Source: DASWJZ01 sp963805325 (GTDB lineage Bacteria; Pseudomonadota; Alphaproteobacteria; Rhizobiales; Afifellaceae). Taken from it: a stretch of 64,000 nucleotides of DNA. The notes under the pieces were generated by a model that was not told the DNA's origin, did no database searches, and saw nothing but the letters and a program-made list of their open reading frames with translations. The stretch spans positions 1 through 64,000 of the forward strand of contig CAWDTS010000015.1 in the NCBI GenBank assembly GCA_963805325.1. Reading direction: 5' to 3'. Position numbers and translations under genes: made by a program. Below are positions 1 through 9,216 of the stretch, in pieces (positions within the stretch are counted from its first letter, which is position 1; each line of letters begins with the position of its first letter).

Positions 1-1
1 C

Positions 2-76
2 TCGTGCGTGCGCTCCGACATGATGATCGACTGCAAGGTCGAGATCGAAGTGATCTGCTACGCGCCGAAGAAGTGA
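2..76 (+). CDS. C-terminal fragment, possibly RidA/YjgF family
   Basis: Only the last 24 codons are in the window, reading into a TGA at 74-76. The tail contains the string KVEIEVICYAPKK. A charged KVEIE strand just before the end is typical of RidA-family (enamine/imine deaminase) C-termini. A RidA-like protein would suit the PLP enzyme encoded convergently just downstream, because PLP dehydratases release reactive enamines that RidA hydrolyses. The family call rests on this short tail and is weak. The stop lies 7 bases from the end of the convergent gene. Confidence 0.35.
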   Translation, partial: SCVRSDMMIDCKVEIEVICYAPKK

Positions 77-83
77 GGTGCGC

Positions 84-1142
84 TCAGCGCACCTTGCCGC
101 GCGCCGCCACCGGCCACACCACCTCGACCTCGCCGTCGCGCAGGCCATAGACCTCGTCGACCATGTTCGACACGACGCAGCAATGGTTGGGGATGATGTT
201 CAGGACCTCGCCGACTTTCGGCTTCGTCTTGGAGCGCGAGAGATCGATCATGCCGTGCTCTTCGGAGAGGTTGGCGACGACCGCATCGGGATATTCGACG
301 ACGCGCCCGAAATCCTTCACGAAATACTGCTCGCGCGTCAGCACCTTTGAGCCCGCGTCGATGATGGCGCGGTCTTCCGTCGGTCGGCTCACGACGGTGA
401 CGCGGACATGCATCGCGCAATCGTCCCATGTAGCGGCGCCGGCGGAGACCATCATCACGTCGTTGTAGACGTAGGTCCCGGCCCGGTGCTCCGTCATCAT
501 CGGGAAATCGCCGAGCGTCCGCAAAGCCGGTGAGCCGCCGCCGGAAACCACGGGGACTGGAATTCCCTCCGCCTCGAAGAGCGCGAGCGCGCGCGTCATG
601 AACTCGCCGGTCGCCGGCGCCTTGTTCGGATAAGTCATCAGCCCTTCGAAGCGGATACGCGGCAGGTTCATGGCGAAGCGCGCAAGCTCGCGCGCCGCCT
701 CCGGCGTCTGCACACCGTTTCGCCCGAAGCCGATGTCGCATTCGATCAGGAGCGGCACATCGCGGCCGTGACGAACGCCGGCCTCCGACAGGCCGCGCAC
801 GACGGTCTCGTTGTCGGCGACGACGGCGAGCCGCTTCACGCGCTGCGAAAGCTCCATCAGCCGGTCGGTCTTCTTTTCGCCGACGATGTTGAAGGAGAGC
901 AGGATGTCGTCGGTAACGCCGGCATCCGTGAAGACCTCGACCTCGCCGAGCTTCTGGCAGGTGATGCCGATCGCGCCGGCCTCCATCTGCATCTTGCCGA
1001 TCGCCGGAATCTTATGCGTCTTGATATGCGGCCGGTTGCCGATCCCGCGCTTGTCGATCGTCGCCTGCGCGCGCGCGATGTTCGCCTCCATCCGGTCGAG
1101 CAGGATGGTGACGGCCGGCGTGTCGAGATCGCTTGCGTGCAT
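84..1142 (-). CDS. D-serine dehydratase-like / DSD1 family PLP enzyme
   Basis: This 352-residue protein has an alanine-racemase-type N-terminal barrel. The motif PHIKTHK at about 38-44 supplies the PLP-binding lysine (K41). Near the C-terminus, HCC at 320-322 matches the H-x-C zinc site of eukaryotic-type D-serine dehydratase; D-threonine aldolases usually have H-x-D there. The protein probably acts in the cytosol on a D-3-hydroxyamino acid, cleaving or dehydrating it. It lies 50 bp downstream of the IclR regulator on the same strand, so that regulator probably controls it. The exact substrate is uncertain: D-serine, D-threonine and 3-hydroxyaspartate are all handled by this fold. Confidence 0.8.
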   Translation of the reverse strand: MHASDLDTPAVTILLDRMEANIARAQATIDKRGIGNRPHIKTHKIPAIGKMQMEAGAIGITCQKLGEVEVFTDAGVTDDILLSFNIVGEKKTDRLMELSQRVKRLAVVADNETVVRGLSEAGVRHGRDVPLLIECDIGFGRNGVQTPEAARELARFAMNLPRIRFEGLMTYPNKAPATGEFMTRALALFEAEGIPVPVVSGGGSPALRTLGDFPMMTEHRAGTYVYNDVMMVSAGAATWDDCAMHVRVTVVSRPTEDRAIIDAGSKVLTREQYFVKDFGRVVEYPDAVVANLSEEHGMIDLSRSKTKPKVGEVLNIIPNHCCVVSNMVDEVYGLRDGEVEVVWPVAARGKVR

Positions 1143-1192
1143 TTATTCCCCCAGGTGCTGCGCGATGCGCGGCCGAAGCACGCGCTTCGGCC

Positions 1193-1990
1193 TCATACGC
1201 CGCGCCCGAGCACGTGCGCAATCACCTCGGCGGTGTGCTGCACCTCCTCCTTGTGCGGCATCAGCAACTCCAGCGTGCGGCCGCTGACAGCAATCGCGGC
1301 GACAGGCACATCCTGCAGGAGAATCGGCGCACCAAGGCAGCAGTTGGCAAGGATGTCCTCGCCGCGGTCAACGGCGAATCCCTGGTGCCGGATCTGATCG
1401 AGCTCGGCCCGGAGCACTGCTTCGTCGGTGATCGTGAGCTCCGTGCGCCGGGTGAGCGGCACGGCGTCCAGATAGTCGCCGAGCGCCGACTCTGACAGGT
1501 GCGCAAGGATCGCCTTTCCGAGCGCGGACGTGTAGGCGGGCACGGTGTTCCCGAAGCGACTGAAAATCGTCGGCAGCGATGGCTTCTCTACACCCGCAAG
1601 GTAGAGCATCTCGTGGCGATGCAGGATGCCGAGGCTCACCCGCTCCCCGGTCGTACGCGCCAGCGCCTCGAGATACGGCAGGGACTCCAGCCGAAGCTGG
1701 CTCGTGTCGAGCAGACTTCCAGCGAGCATCAGCACCGAATAGCCGGGCGTAATGCGACTATCGCCGGGTTCCTGGGCGAGATAGCCATCGCCGATCAGCG
1801 TCTGGATCAGGCGGTGCGCCGTCGGCCGCGCGACACTGGCGCGAACGGCCACTTCCGCCACCGTCAGCGGGCGCCCCGCAGCGGCGAACGCGTCGAGAAT
1901 GGCAAGCGCCTTGCGCAATGTCTTGACCCCCGAAAGGTCGGCCTCTTCAGGTTTTCTCGGGGTCGGATTGCTGGCAACGAGCGTGGGCAT
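1193..1990 (-). CDS. IclR family transcriptional regulator
   Basis: The 265-residue protein has the IclR layout. An N-terminal winged helix-turn-helix at about 22-85 contains the segments PLTVAEVAVRASVARPTAHR and GYLAQE. The C-terminal effector domain contains the typical stretch YTSALGKAILAHL and the late motif ILANCCLGAPI. IclR proteins bind DNA as dimers and respond to small organic acids or amino-acid derivatives. The gene is immediately upstream of the D-serine dehydratase-like gene, which it probably regulates. It also shares a roughly 240-bp upstream region with the divergent GST gene. The regulated ligand cannot be read from the sequence. Confidence 0.9.
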   Translation of the reverse strand: MPTLVASNPTPRKPEEADLSGVKTLRKALAILDAFAAAGRPLTVAEVAVRASVARPTAHRLIQTLIGDGYLAQEPGDSRITPGYSVLMLAGSLLDTSQLRLESLPYLEALARTTGERVSLGILHRHEMLYLAGVEKPSLPTIFSRFGNTVPAYTSALGKAILAHLSESALGDYLDAVPLTRRTELTITDEAVLRAELDQIRHQGFAVDRGEDILANCCLGAPILLQDVPVAAIAVSGRTLELLMPHKEEVQHTAEVIAHVLGRGV

Positions 1991-2229
1991 GCTTGCGGTC
2001 GCTTTGTCCGTTTCTTGGACGCTACGGGGCGTATTGCGTTGGGGTCAATCCCATTAGACAACCAAACTTGGCAGGACGAAGGCTCTTGAAAACATGACTA
2101 TTCGTCTCAGGCTTGAGCGCTGCGTTCACGTGCTGAAGTCTGTGTCCGCTTCACTTTCCTGCTGCCCGCTGTATTTGTCCTGCCAGATCATGCTGCCCAG
2201 GTCCGGAGCGGCGAGTGCAGGAGACGCCG

Positions 2230-2850
2230 ATGCTGCGGATTTGGGGACGGGTCAACTCAAGCAACGTTCAAAAGGTGCTCTGGTGCTGCGCCGAGCTCGG
2301 CCTTTCCTACGAGCGGATTGAGGCCGGCGGGGAGCATGGCGTCACCAGGAGCGCCGAATACCTCGCGATGAACCCGAACGCGCTCGTGCCGACGATCGAC
2401 GATGGCGGCTTCATCCTCTGGGAATCGAACGTGATCGTTCGATACCTCGCCAACAAGCACGGACTCGGCACGCTTTGCCCGACGGACCTCCGCGTGCGCT
2501 TCGAAGCCGAACGGTGGATGGACTGGCAGGCGACCACGCTCGCGCCGTCGCACCGCACCATCTTCATGGGCCTTGTCCGCACGCCGCCCGAGAAACGCGA
2601 CAACGGCGCGATCGAAAGCGCGCTCAAGGAGGCCTCGGAGCTGCTGAAGATTTTCGACGCCCGTCTCGGGAAGACGCCCTTTGCTGCCGGAGCCGATTTG
2701 ACGATGGGCGACATTCCTCTTGAAATCGTCCTCCATCGCCTGTTCACGCTCGGCGTCGCCCGCAGCGGAGTCCCGAACGTATCGCGTTGGTATGACCGCT
2801 TGACGGAACGCCCTGGCTACAAGGCGCATGTCATGCTGCCGCTCTCGTGA
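2230..2850 (+). CDS. glutathione S-transferase family protein
   Basis: This 206-residue protein has the two-domain GST layout. The thioredoxin-like N-terminal half carries NPNALVPTIDDG with the cis-proline that contacts glutathione, followed by the ESNVIVRYL helix. The all-helical C-terminal half has the N-capping stretch AAGADLTMGDIPL at about 155-168. I chose ATG 2230 because an AGGAGA box lies just upstream and the protein then begins directly with the first beta strand; an in-frame GTG at 2215 is less likely. It is divergent from the IclR gene. The substrate is unknown. Confidence 0.85.
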   Translation: MLRIWGRVNSSNVQKVLWCCAELGLSYERIEAGGEHGVTRSAEYLAMNPNALVPTIDDGGFILWESNVIVRYLANKHGLGTLCPTDLRVRFEAERWMDWQATTLAPSHRTIFMGLVRTPPEKRDNGAIESALKEASELLKIFDARLGKTPFAAGADLTMGDIPLEIVLHRLFTLGVARSGVPNVSRWYDRLTERPGYKAHVMLPLS

Positions 2851-3019
2851 CATGATCCCGGCATGTGGGTTCGGGTTTCCGGAAGAAATCGCGCCTGGAG
2901 TATCTCACGCGCGAAATCGTCGCGATTAGCGGCGGCGGCCGGCCGTGCTATTCAGTCATTCCCAACTCGCCCCCCGTTCAAGGGACGGAATAGAGAAACA
3001 GAACTCGGGAGGTTCACCG

Positions 3020-4243
3020 ATGGTCACCAAGAGCGCCACCGCGGTCAAAGAGCCGCCGCACAAGACATCGCAGAGCAAGCCACGTCTGGCCTTCAACTCC
3101 GGCCGCCTCGACGACCTCCTCGACGAGGTCGGCATCGACGTCGTGATCGCCTCTTCGAAGCACAACATCCAGTATCTGCTCGGCGGCTATCGCTTCTTTT
3201 TCTTCGACGGGCAGGATGCTGCCGGGCTGAGCCGCTATCTGCCGCTCTTCGTCTACTTCAAGGGCGCGCCGGAGCGCACTGCCTACATCGGCCATGAGAT
3301 GGAAAGCTGGGAGCGGGACAACGGCACGATCGCCGCTCCGACGATCGAAGCTGCGACGCGCGGCAGCGAGGACGCGATGCGCCGCGCGGTCGCGCATCTC
3401 AAGTCCGCACCCGGAAAGACTCTGCGGATCGGCGTCGAGCGGGCATTCCTGCCCGCCGACGCGGAAGGCGTGCTGCGCGAGGCTATGCCGGACGCGGAGA
3501 TCGTGGACGCGATCCTGCCGCTGGAGCGTCTGCGCGCCCGGAAGAGCAGTGCCGAGCTCGAGCTTGTGCGCGAGGCCTCTGACGGCGTCATCGATTCGAT
3601 GCTTGCCGTCATCGCGACGCACGGCCCCGGCACCACCAAGCGGGAGCTCGCCGAGGCGCTTCGCCGCGAGGAAGTGCAGCGCGGCCTTGTTTTCGAATAT
3701 TGCCTGATCGCGGCTGGCTCCAGCCTGAACCGCGCCCCCTCCGACCAGGTGTGGCGCGAGGGCGACGTGCTGTCGCTCGATTCCGGCGGCAACTACGGCG
3801 GCTATATCGGCGATCTCGCCCGCATGGCCGTGCTTGGCGAGCCCGACCAGGAGCTCATCGACCTCCTCGCTGAGGTTGAGACGATCCAGCAGGCGACGCG
3901 CGTACCGATCGTCGCCGGCGCGATGGGAAGCGAGGTCTACAAGGCGGCCGAGGCGGCGATCGCCAGGTCGCCGAATGCAAGCCTCGTGCATTTCGCAGCG
4001 CATGGCATGGGCCTGATCCCACACGAGGCGCCGCGCCTTTCGACCAAGGCGCCGGTCCCCTACCCGGCCGAAGGCGCCGGCAAGCCGCTCGAGACGGGCA
4101 TGGTCATCTCGATCGAGACGGCGATCCGCCATCCGCGCCGCGGCTTCATCAAGCTTGAGGACACGGTGGCGGTGACCGAGTCGGGCTGGGAGGCTTTCGG
4201 CGACCACGGCCGCGGCTGGAACCGCGGCGGCACGGCGCTCTAG
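3020..4243 (+). CDS. M24 family metallopeptidase (Xaa-Pro aminopeptidase/creatinase-like)
   Basis: This 407-residue protein has a creatinase-type N-terminal domain with the motif ASSKHNIQYLLGGYR near residue 50. The C-terminal pita-bread domain carries all five expected metal ligands: aspartates in LDSGGNYGGYIGDLAR, histidine in HFAAHGMGL, and glutamates in ISIETAI and KLEDTVAV. It should hydrolyse Xaa-Pro peptides or a related C-N bond such as a creatine-like substrate. ATG 3020 is preferred because of the GGGAGG box just upstream. The gene stands alone and converges with the NadE cluster across a short hairpin. Confidence 0.85.
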   Translation: MVTKSATAVKEPPHKTSQSKPRLAFNSGRLDDLLDEVGIDVVIASSKHNIQYLLGGYRFFFFDGQDAAGLSRYLPLFVYFKGAPERTAYIGHEMESWERDNGTIAAPTIEAATRGSEDAMRRAVAHLKSAPGKTLRIGVERAFLPADAEGVLREAMPDAEIVDAILPLERLRARKSSAELELVREASDGVIDSMLAVIATHGPGTTKRELAEALRREEVQRGLVFEYCLIAAGSSLNRAPSDQVWREGDVLSLDSGGNYGGYIGDLARMAVLGEPDQELIDLLAEVETIQQATRVPIVAGAMGSEVYKAAEAAIARSPNASLVHFAAHGMGLIPHEAPRLSTKAPVPYPAEGAGKPLETGMVISIETAIRHPRRGFIKLEDTVAVTESGWEAFGDHGRGWNRGGTAL

Positions 4244-4258
4244 GCCGACGTATCGAGC

Positions 4259-4280
4259 CTTCTCCCCGCGTTGGGAGAAG
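4259..4280. terminator. bidirectional hairpin between convergent genes
   Basis: The arms CTTCTCCC (4259-4266) and GGGAGAAG (4273-4280) are perfectly complementary around a 6-base loop. The element fills the 45-bp gap between the M24 peptidase stop and the NadE stop. There is no long T tract, so it may be a weak terminator or a short palindromic repeat unit of the type common in rhizobial genomes. Confidence 0.55.
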
Positions 4281-4288
4281 TGCGCCTC

Positions 4289-5297
4289 CTAAGCCTTCAG
4301 CACCTCTTCCACCAGAAGCGGCGGTTCATGGAGGTAGCGCGTCGCGGCGCGCTTGGCGGCGATGTCCCGCCACACTGCTTCGACCTGCTCCTCCGACAGC
4401 CCGGCGCGCGATGCAACCACGCCGGCCGGAACGCCGTTCTCAAGACCGAAGAGACACAGATCCATCTGGCCGTAGGGAACGGAGAAGTAGAACTCCTCCT
4501 GGCTCTGCGCCAGCGACCAGGTGTCGGTCGTCGGCGGACGCGAGCGGATTTCTTCCGGCAATCCGAGATGCGCCGCGAGCCGATAGACCTGCGTCTTGTA
4601 GAGATGCGCGAGCGGCTTGATGTCGGCGGCGCCGTCGCCGTTCTTCACGAAGAAGCCCTGGTCGTATTCGAGCCGGTTCGGCGTGCCGAGCACGGCATAG
4701 TTCAGCCGGTCGGCATGGTAGTACTCGATCTGCTTGCGCGTGCGCTGCTTCATGTTGGTGGCGGCGACGACGCCGAGATAGACGTCGAGCGGCATGCGCA
4801 GCGTCTGCCGCTCGCCGGTCGGCGACTGCACGACGAGCTGCGTGATGTTGTAGACGCCGTTCGAGAGCACGACCTTGCAGCCCCAGCCGGCCCCGAAATC
4901 GGGCACCAGGCGGCGGATGAAGGCGTCGCGCCGCTCGTAGCAGCCCGCGGCGTAGAGGATCGGCGCGATGTCCTCCGTCACGCTTTCGATGCCGAGCGTG
5001 TCGGCGACGAGCCGGCCAAGGCGCAGGCTGTCTGCATCGGAATCGCGTTCCGGCATGAGCACGCCGAGCACCTTCTTGGGCCCGAGCGCCTCGACCGCGA
5101 GCGCCGCGGAGACGCTGGAATCGATGCCGCCGGAGAGCCCGAGCACGATGCCGCGCCGCCTGAGCCGTCGCGCGACCTGCTCGCGGATAGCCTCCGCAAT
5201 GCGTCCCGTCTCGGCGTCGGCGTCGAGAGCCAGCCAGTCGTCGGCCGAAGCGACCTGCCCTGGCTGCAAATTCCGCGCGCGGCGGGACCGTGTTCAT
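4289..5297 (-). CDS. nadE: NAD(+) synthetase-like protein (one-base insertion near its start)
   Basis: The frame open from 5269 encodes a full NAD synthetase domain without a glutaminase domain. It contains the PP-loop SGGIDSS, the GTPNRLE motif and the loop GDGAADIKPL followed by YKTQV. As read, it would start at a poor TTG (5269) without a ribosome site. The ligase stop overlaps an ATG at 5297 as ATGA. From that ATG the peptide starts MNTVPPRAEFAAR and rejoins the NadE frame if one G near 5258 is removed, giving 335 residues. I infer the same type of indel as in neighbouring genes. The enzyme adenylates deamido-NAD and adds ammonia. Its place in an AsnB/ACP cluster makes an alternative amide-forming role possible. 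Confidence 0.8.
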
Positions 5298-6845
5298 TGC
5301 ACCACCGCCATTTCCTTCGCGGCGATCTCGCGCCGGTCGATCTTTCCGTTCTCCGATTTCGGCAGCGCGGCTTCAAAAGCGACGATCTTCGGCACCATGA
5401 AATCCTCGAGGTGCTTGGCGCAGTGGCGGATCACCTCTTCGCGCGAAAGCTCGAAGCCTGGCTCAAGCGCCACGACCGCCTTGATCGCCTGCCCAAGTAG
5501 CGGATCGGGAACGCCAACGACCGCCGCTTCGCGAATGCCGGGAAGCGCGTAGAGGATGTTCTCCACTTCCTTCGGGCTCACCTTCTCGCCGCGCGACTTG
5601 ATGATGTCGTCCTTGCGCCCGACGAAATAGAGGAAGCCATCCGCGTCGGTGCGGAAGAGGTCGCCGGTGTGAAGCACCTTCTCGTTCGGGAGCGGTCCGG
5701 GCTTCAGCGCCCGCGCCGTCGCCGCTTCGTCGCGCCAGTAGCCCACCATCACGTGCGGGCCGCGGATGACCAGCTCGCCGGTCTCGCCCGGCGGAACGCG
5801 CACGCCGTTATCGTCGACAACGCTGGCCTCGGTGTTGGGGATGGCGATCCCGACCGATCCGGGGCGCGTCGCCAGTTCCTCGGGCGGCAGGTAGGTGCAG
5901 CGCTTGCACTCCGTCTGGCCGTACATCGAGTAAAGCCGCACACCGGGGAAAAGCTCCTGCAGCCGCGCGATATGCGCCGGCGGCAGCGCGGCGGCCGTGT
6001 TGGTGATATAGCGAAGGTTGCGGAAACGCCCCGGCTCAAGGTCGCGCATCTGCAGGATCAGCGCCGCCATGGTCGGCACGATCGGAAAGCCGGTCACGCG
6101 CTCTTCGTTCATGATCTCGAACACCGCCTGCGGAAAGACGAAGGATTTCTCCAGCACCAGCGTCGCGCCGAGCCGCATCGCCATCAGCACCTGGTAGAGG
6201 CCGTAGTCGAAGGAGATCGGCAGGACGTTCAGGATTACGTCGTCGGCGGTGTTCTCCAGATAGGTCGTGATCGACTGCGCGGCCGCATCGATGTTCCGAT
6301 GCGTCATCATCACGCCCTTCGGAAAACCCGTCGAGCCCGAAGTGTAGATGATCATCGCGAGGTCGATGTCGATGCCGACGAAGGCCGGAGGCGCCGCTTC
6401 GGTCGCAAGTGCGTCGCGCCAGTGCATGGCGTTCTGAAGCGGCGGTTCGCCCGATCCCCCGGCGACGATCGTGAGCTTGACCGAGCGCGCTTCTCCAAGC
6501 GCATCCGCGGCGACGGCAGTCAGCTTGTGCTGCGTGAGGAGCGCGCTCGCGCCGGAATTGTTGAGGATGTAGGCGAGCTTGTCGGCCTTGGTCGAAGCGT
6601 TTACCGGCGAGAACACCGCGCCGGCCTTGAGCGTCGCGAAGATCGCGATAACCGCCTCAAGGCGAATTGTCCATGAACACGACGACCCGGTCGCCCCGCT
6701 GCACGCCGCTTTCCGAAAGCGTCGCAGCGAGCCGGTCGGATGCGACGTCGATTTCCTTGAAAGTCGGGCGCGCCTTTCCGGCGACGAGCGCCGTCTTGTC
6801 CGGCGAGCGGACAGCGCTTGAACGCAGGAACTCTTCGACGCGCAT
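5294..6845 (-). CDS. AMP-dependent acyl-CoA/acyl-ACP ligase (frameshifted near 6660)
   Basis: This ANL-superfamily ligase adenylates a carboxylate and loads it onto a thiol. The C-terminal 440 residues carry the P-loop YTSGSTGFPKGV, the YGQTE motif, GDLFRTDADGF and the catalytic lysine in PKSENGKIDR. The first 62 residues (starting MRVEEFLRSSA) are in another frame and stop at TGA 6657. Removing one T after codon CCT joins MDNSP to EAVIAIFATLKAGAVF and restores 516 residues. ATG 6845 has an AAGGGAG box. The gene is 13 bp from the ACP gene, so loading of that ACP is likely. The family resembles the ligases found next to AsnB-type amidotransferases in exosortase/EPS loci. Confidence 0.85.
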
Positions 6846-6858
6846 GGCTGCCGCTCCC

Positions 6859-7125
6859 TTACGCCGCAATCTGCGTTGCGCGCTTGCGACCGACGTAGGT
6901 GGCGATCGACCCGATCGAATCGAGGTTCTCGGGGACGATCTCGACGTCGTTCATCTGGATCGCGAAGGTGTCCTCAAGGAAGGCCACGAGCTCCAGGATG
7001 CCGGTCGAATCCATCACCCCGTTCTCAAGCAGCAATTCCTCGTCGGTGAGACCCGACACATTTTCGCGGAAGAGGAAGTTCTCCTCGATGAAGGTCCGCA
7101 CCTGGCTCAGGATAGAGTTGCTCAT
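6859..7125 (-). CDS. acyl carrier protein
   Basis: This 88-residue acidic helical protein carries the phosphopantetheine attachment motif GVMDSTGILELV, with S40 as the modified serine. It is a stand-alone carrier rather than the fatty-acid synthase ACP, judging by its setting between AsnB and an acyl-AMP ligase. ATG 7125 has a GGAGACG box; a longer upstream in-frame start would overlap AsnB and adds no conserved sequence. Gaps to both neighbours are under 15 bp, so the genes are probably cotranscribed. The cargo is unknown. Confidence 0.9.
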   Translation of the reverse strand: MSNSILSQVRTFIEENFLFRENVSGLTDEELLLENGVMDSTGILELVAFLEDTFAIQMNDVEIVPENLDSIGSIATYVGRKRATQIAA

Positions 7126-7139
7126 TCGGTCGTCTCCGT

Positions 7140-9104
7140 TCACGCAACCTTTTGGTGCGCAAGGTCTGAATTCATCATTACGGCGCCGGGCACGAACGCC
7201 TCGCGCCAAAGCTCGGTCGAAAGAATTCCGGTCAGCGCGACATTGTCGCGAAAGCCGCTCGCCCGCCCCGCCGACGCCTTCGCCGCGAGCTTCTCAACCG
7301 CCTTCCGGTCAAAGACGCCGGAAGCGGAGAGCGATGCGCCGGAGAGCAGCCGAGCGACATAGTCCGGTTGCGGAGTATTGAAGAAGGAAGCGCTGTCGGG
7401 CGCGCGGTAAGGCTGCTTCGGCCGCTTCGCCATCGTCGACGGAACAAGACCGCGCGCCGCTTCGCGCAGGATGTGCTTCTCGGTCAAACCCCGAAGTTTC
7501 AGCCGCGGGGGCAACTTCGCGGCCATCTCCACGACGCGGTGATCGAGGAAGGGGAAGCGGCCCTCGACCGCGTTCGCCATCGCCATCCTGTCGCCCTGCG
7601 AGGAAAGGATGTAGCCCGGAAGCAGATAGGCGGTCTCGAGATATTGCGCCTGCGACAGCGGATGCCAGCGCGCGAACGCGGAAGGCAGGCTGGCGCGAAG
7701 ATCGTCGAGTGCGTCGTAACCCGAAAGGGCGCGCTTGAGCTCGTCGGAGAAGAAGAGCTTGGCGCCTGCCGTCGAGCGGAAGCGCGGCAGGTGCGAGAAC
7801 AGCGGATCGCCGACCGCGTCGAGATCGGTCGCGAAAAAGGCCTTGAGGTAGGCTGCCGACTGCGCCTGCAGCTTCGGCAGATACGGATAGAGCTTCTTGA
7901 ACAGGAGCGGCCGGCGATTGGACTGCGGATCGCGCGCGCAGAAGCGACGAAGTTTCGCCTCCTTGAAGATGTCGTAGCCGCCGAACACCTCGTCGGCGCC
8001 CTCGCCGGTCAGCACGACCTTGAAACCCTCGTCGCGCACGAGGCGCGAAAGCATGTGAAGCGGCGCAGGCGCGGTTCTGAGGATCGGCCGCTCCGCCTGC
8101 CGGACCACCTCCGGAAAAATCGCGCCGATATCGGCCGGGCGGCAGAGAACCGAGCTGTGATCGGTGCCGAGCGCCTCAGCCATCTCGTTCTGGAACTGCG
8201 TCTCGTCGAATTCCGGGTCGTCGAAGCGCACCGAGAAAGTCCTGAGCCGCTCCGGCGCCAGCTTTGCAGCGATCGCCGCAACGACGGAGGAATCAAGTCC
8301 GCCGGAAAGATAGGAGCCGACTGGTACGTCGGAGCGCAGCCTGATGCGCGTCGCGTCGATAAGGAGCGCGCGCACCTCTTCCGCGACAGTCGCCTCGTCG
8401 CGCGCGTCGTCCGCGTCACCGGCGTCCGGGAATTCAAGTTGCCAGTACGGGCGCACCGTCACGTTGCCATCGCGCGCAAGAAGCATGTGAGCCGCCGGCA
8501 ATTCGCTCACACCCTTGAAGATCGTGCGCGGCGCAAGTGGAAACCAGAACGTAAATATCTGGTCGAGCGCGATCGGATCGAGTTCCGCCTCGATGCCGGG
8601 AACCTCAAAGAGCGCCTTCGCCTCCGAGGCGAAATAGGTGGCGCTGCCGTGCGTCGTGTAGAAAAGCGGGCGCACCCCCATGCGGTCGCGCGCCAGCATC
8701 ATCTGCCGGCGGCGCGCGTCCCAGAGCGCAAAGGCGAAGTCGCCGTTGAGCCGCGTGACGCAATCCGGCCCCATCGCTTCATAGAGGCGGATGATGACCT
8801 CGGTGTCGGAGTGGGTCCGAAACCGGACGCCCTTCGCGATCAGCTCCGCCCGCAACTCGACGTAGTTGAAGATCTCGCCGTTGAAGGTGATCCAGACGCT
8901 CTCGTCATCGTTCGCCATCGGCTGCGCGCCGGCGGAGATGTCGATGATGGAAAGCCGCGTATGCGCGAATCCGAAGCCCTCGCCGCGGCAGGTCCCCTCG
9001 CCGTCCGGGCCGCGATGGCGAAGCGCCCGCAGCATCCCGACAAGCTGGGCGACCGCCGGAACGCGCGTGTCGGGCACTCCGAAATAGCCAGCAATTCCGC
9101 ACAT
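7140..9104 (-). CDS. asnB: glutamine-hydrolysing asparagine synthetase-type amidotransferase
   Basis: The 654-residue protein starts MCGIAGYFG, so C2 becomes the N-terminal nucleophile of the class II glutaminase domain, which also shows the NGEIFNYVE motif. The synthetase half has the ATP-binding loop SYLSGGLDSSVVAA and the later TGEGADEVFGGYDIF motif. It releases ammonia from glutamine and amidates an AMP-activated carboxylate. The start was set at the cysteine-preceding ATG; six extra upstream codons would block the nucleophile. AsnB homologues beside an ACP and AMP ligase are known from exopolysaccharide/exosortase loci and small-molecule clusters. It may therefore act on a carrier-bound or sugar-linked acid rather than aspartate. 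Confidence 0.88.
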   Translation of the reverse strand: MCGIAGYFGVPDTRVPAVAQLVGMLRALRHRGPDGEGTCRGEGFGFAHTRLSIIDISAGAQPMANDDESVWITFNGEIFNYVELRAELIAKGVRFRTHSDTEVIIRLYEAMGPDCVTRLNGDFAFALWDARRRQMMLARDRMGVRPLFYTTHGSATYFASEAKALFEVPGIEAELDPIALDQIFTFWFPLAPRTIFKGVSELPAAHMLLARDGNVTVRPYWQLEFPDAGDADDARDEATVAEEVRALLIDATRIRLRSDVPVGSYLSGGLDSSVVAAIAAKLAPERLRTFSVRFDDPEFDETQFQNEMAEALGTDHSSVLCRPADIGAIFPEVVRQAERPILRTAPAPLHMLSRLVRDEGFKVVLTGEGADEVFGGYDIFKEAKLRRFCARDPQSNRRPLLFKKLYPYLPKLQAQSAAYLKAFFATDLDAVGDPLFSHLPRFRSTAGAKLFFSDELKRALSGYDALDDLRASLPSAFARWHPLSQAQYLETAYLLPGYILSSQGDRMAMANAVEGRFPFLDHRVVEMAAKLPPRLKLRGLTEKHILREAARGLVPSTMAKRPKQPYRAPDSASFFNTPQPDYVARLLSGASLSASGVFDRKAVEKLAAKASAGRASGFRDNVALTGILSTELWREAFVPGAVMMNSDLAHQKVA

Positions 9105-9216
9105 TCCGCCGCGCCTCCGCATTGGAGACCGAAGTCAACACGGTTGTGTTCATAAGGTGCGAAACTCAACCGGCGAAGCGACTGGCTAAAAGATGGTTAG
9201 CGAAAACGTTGCGATT

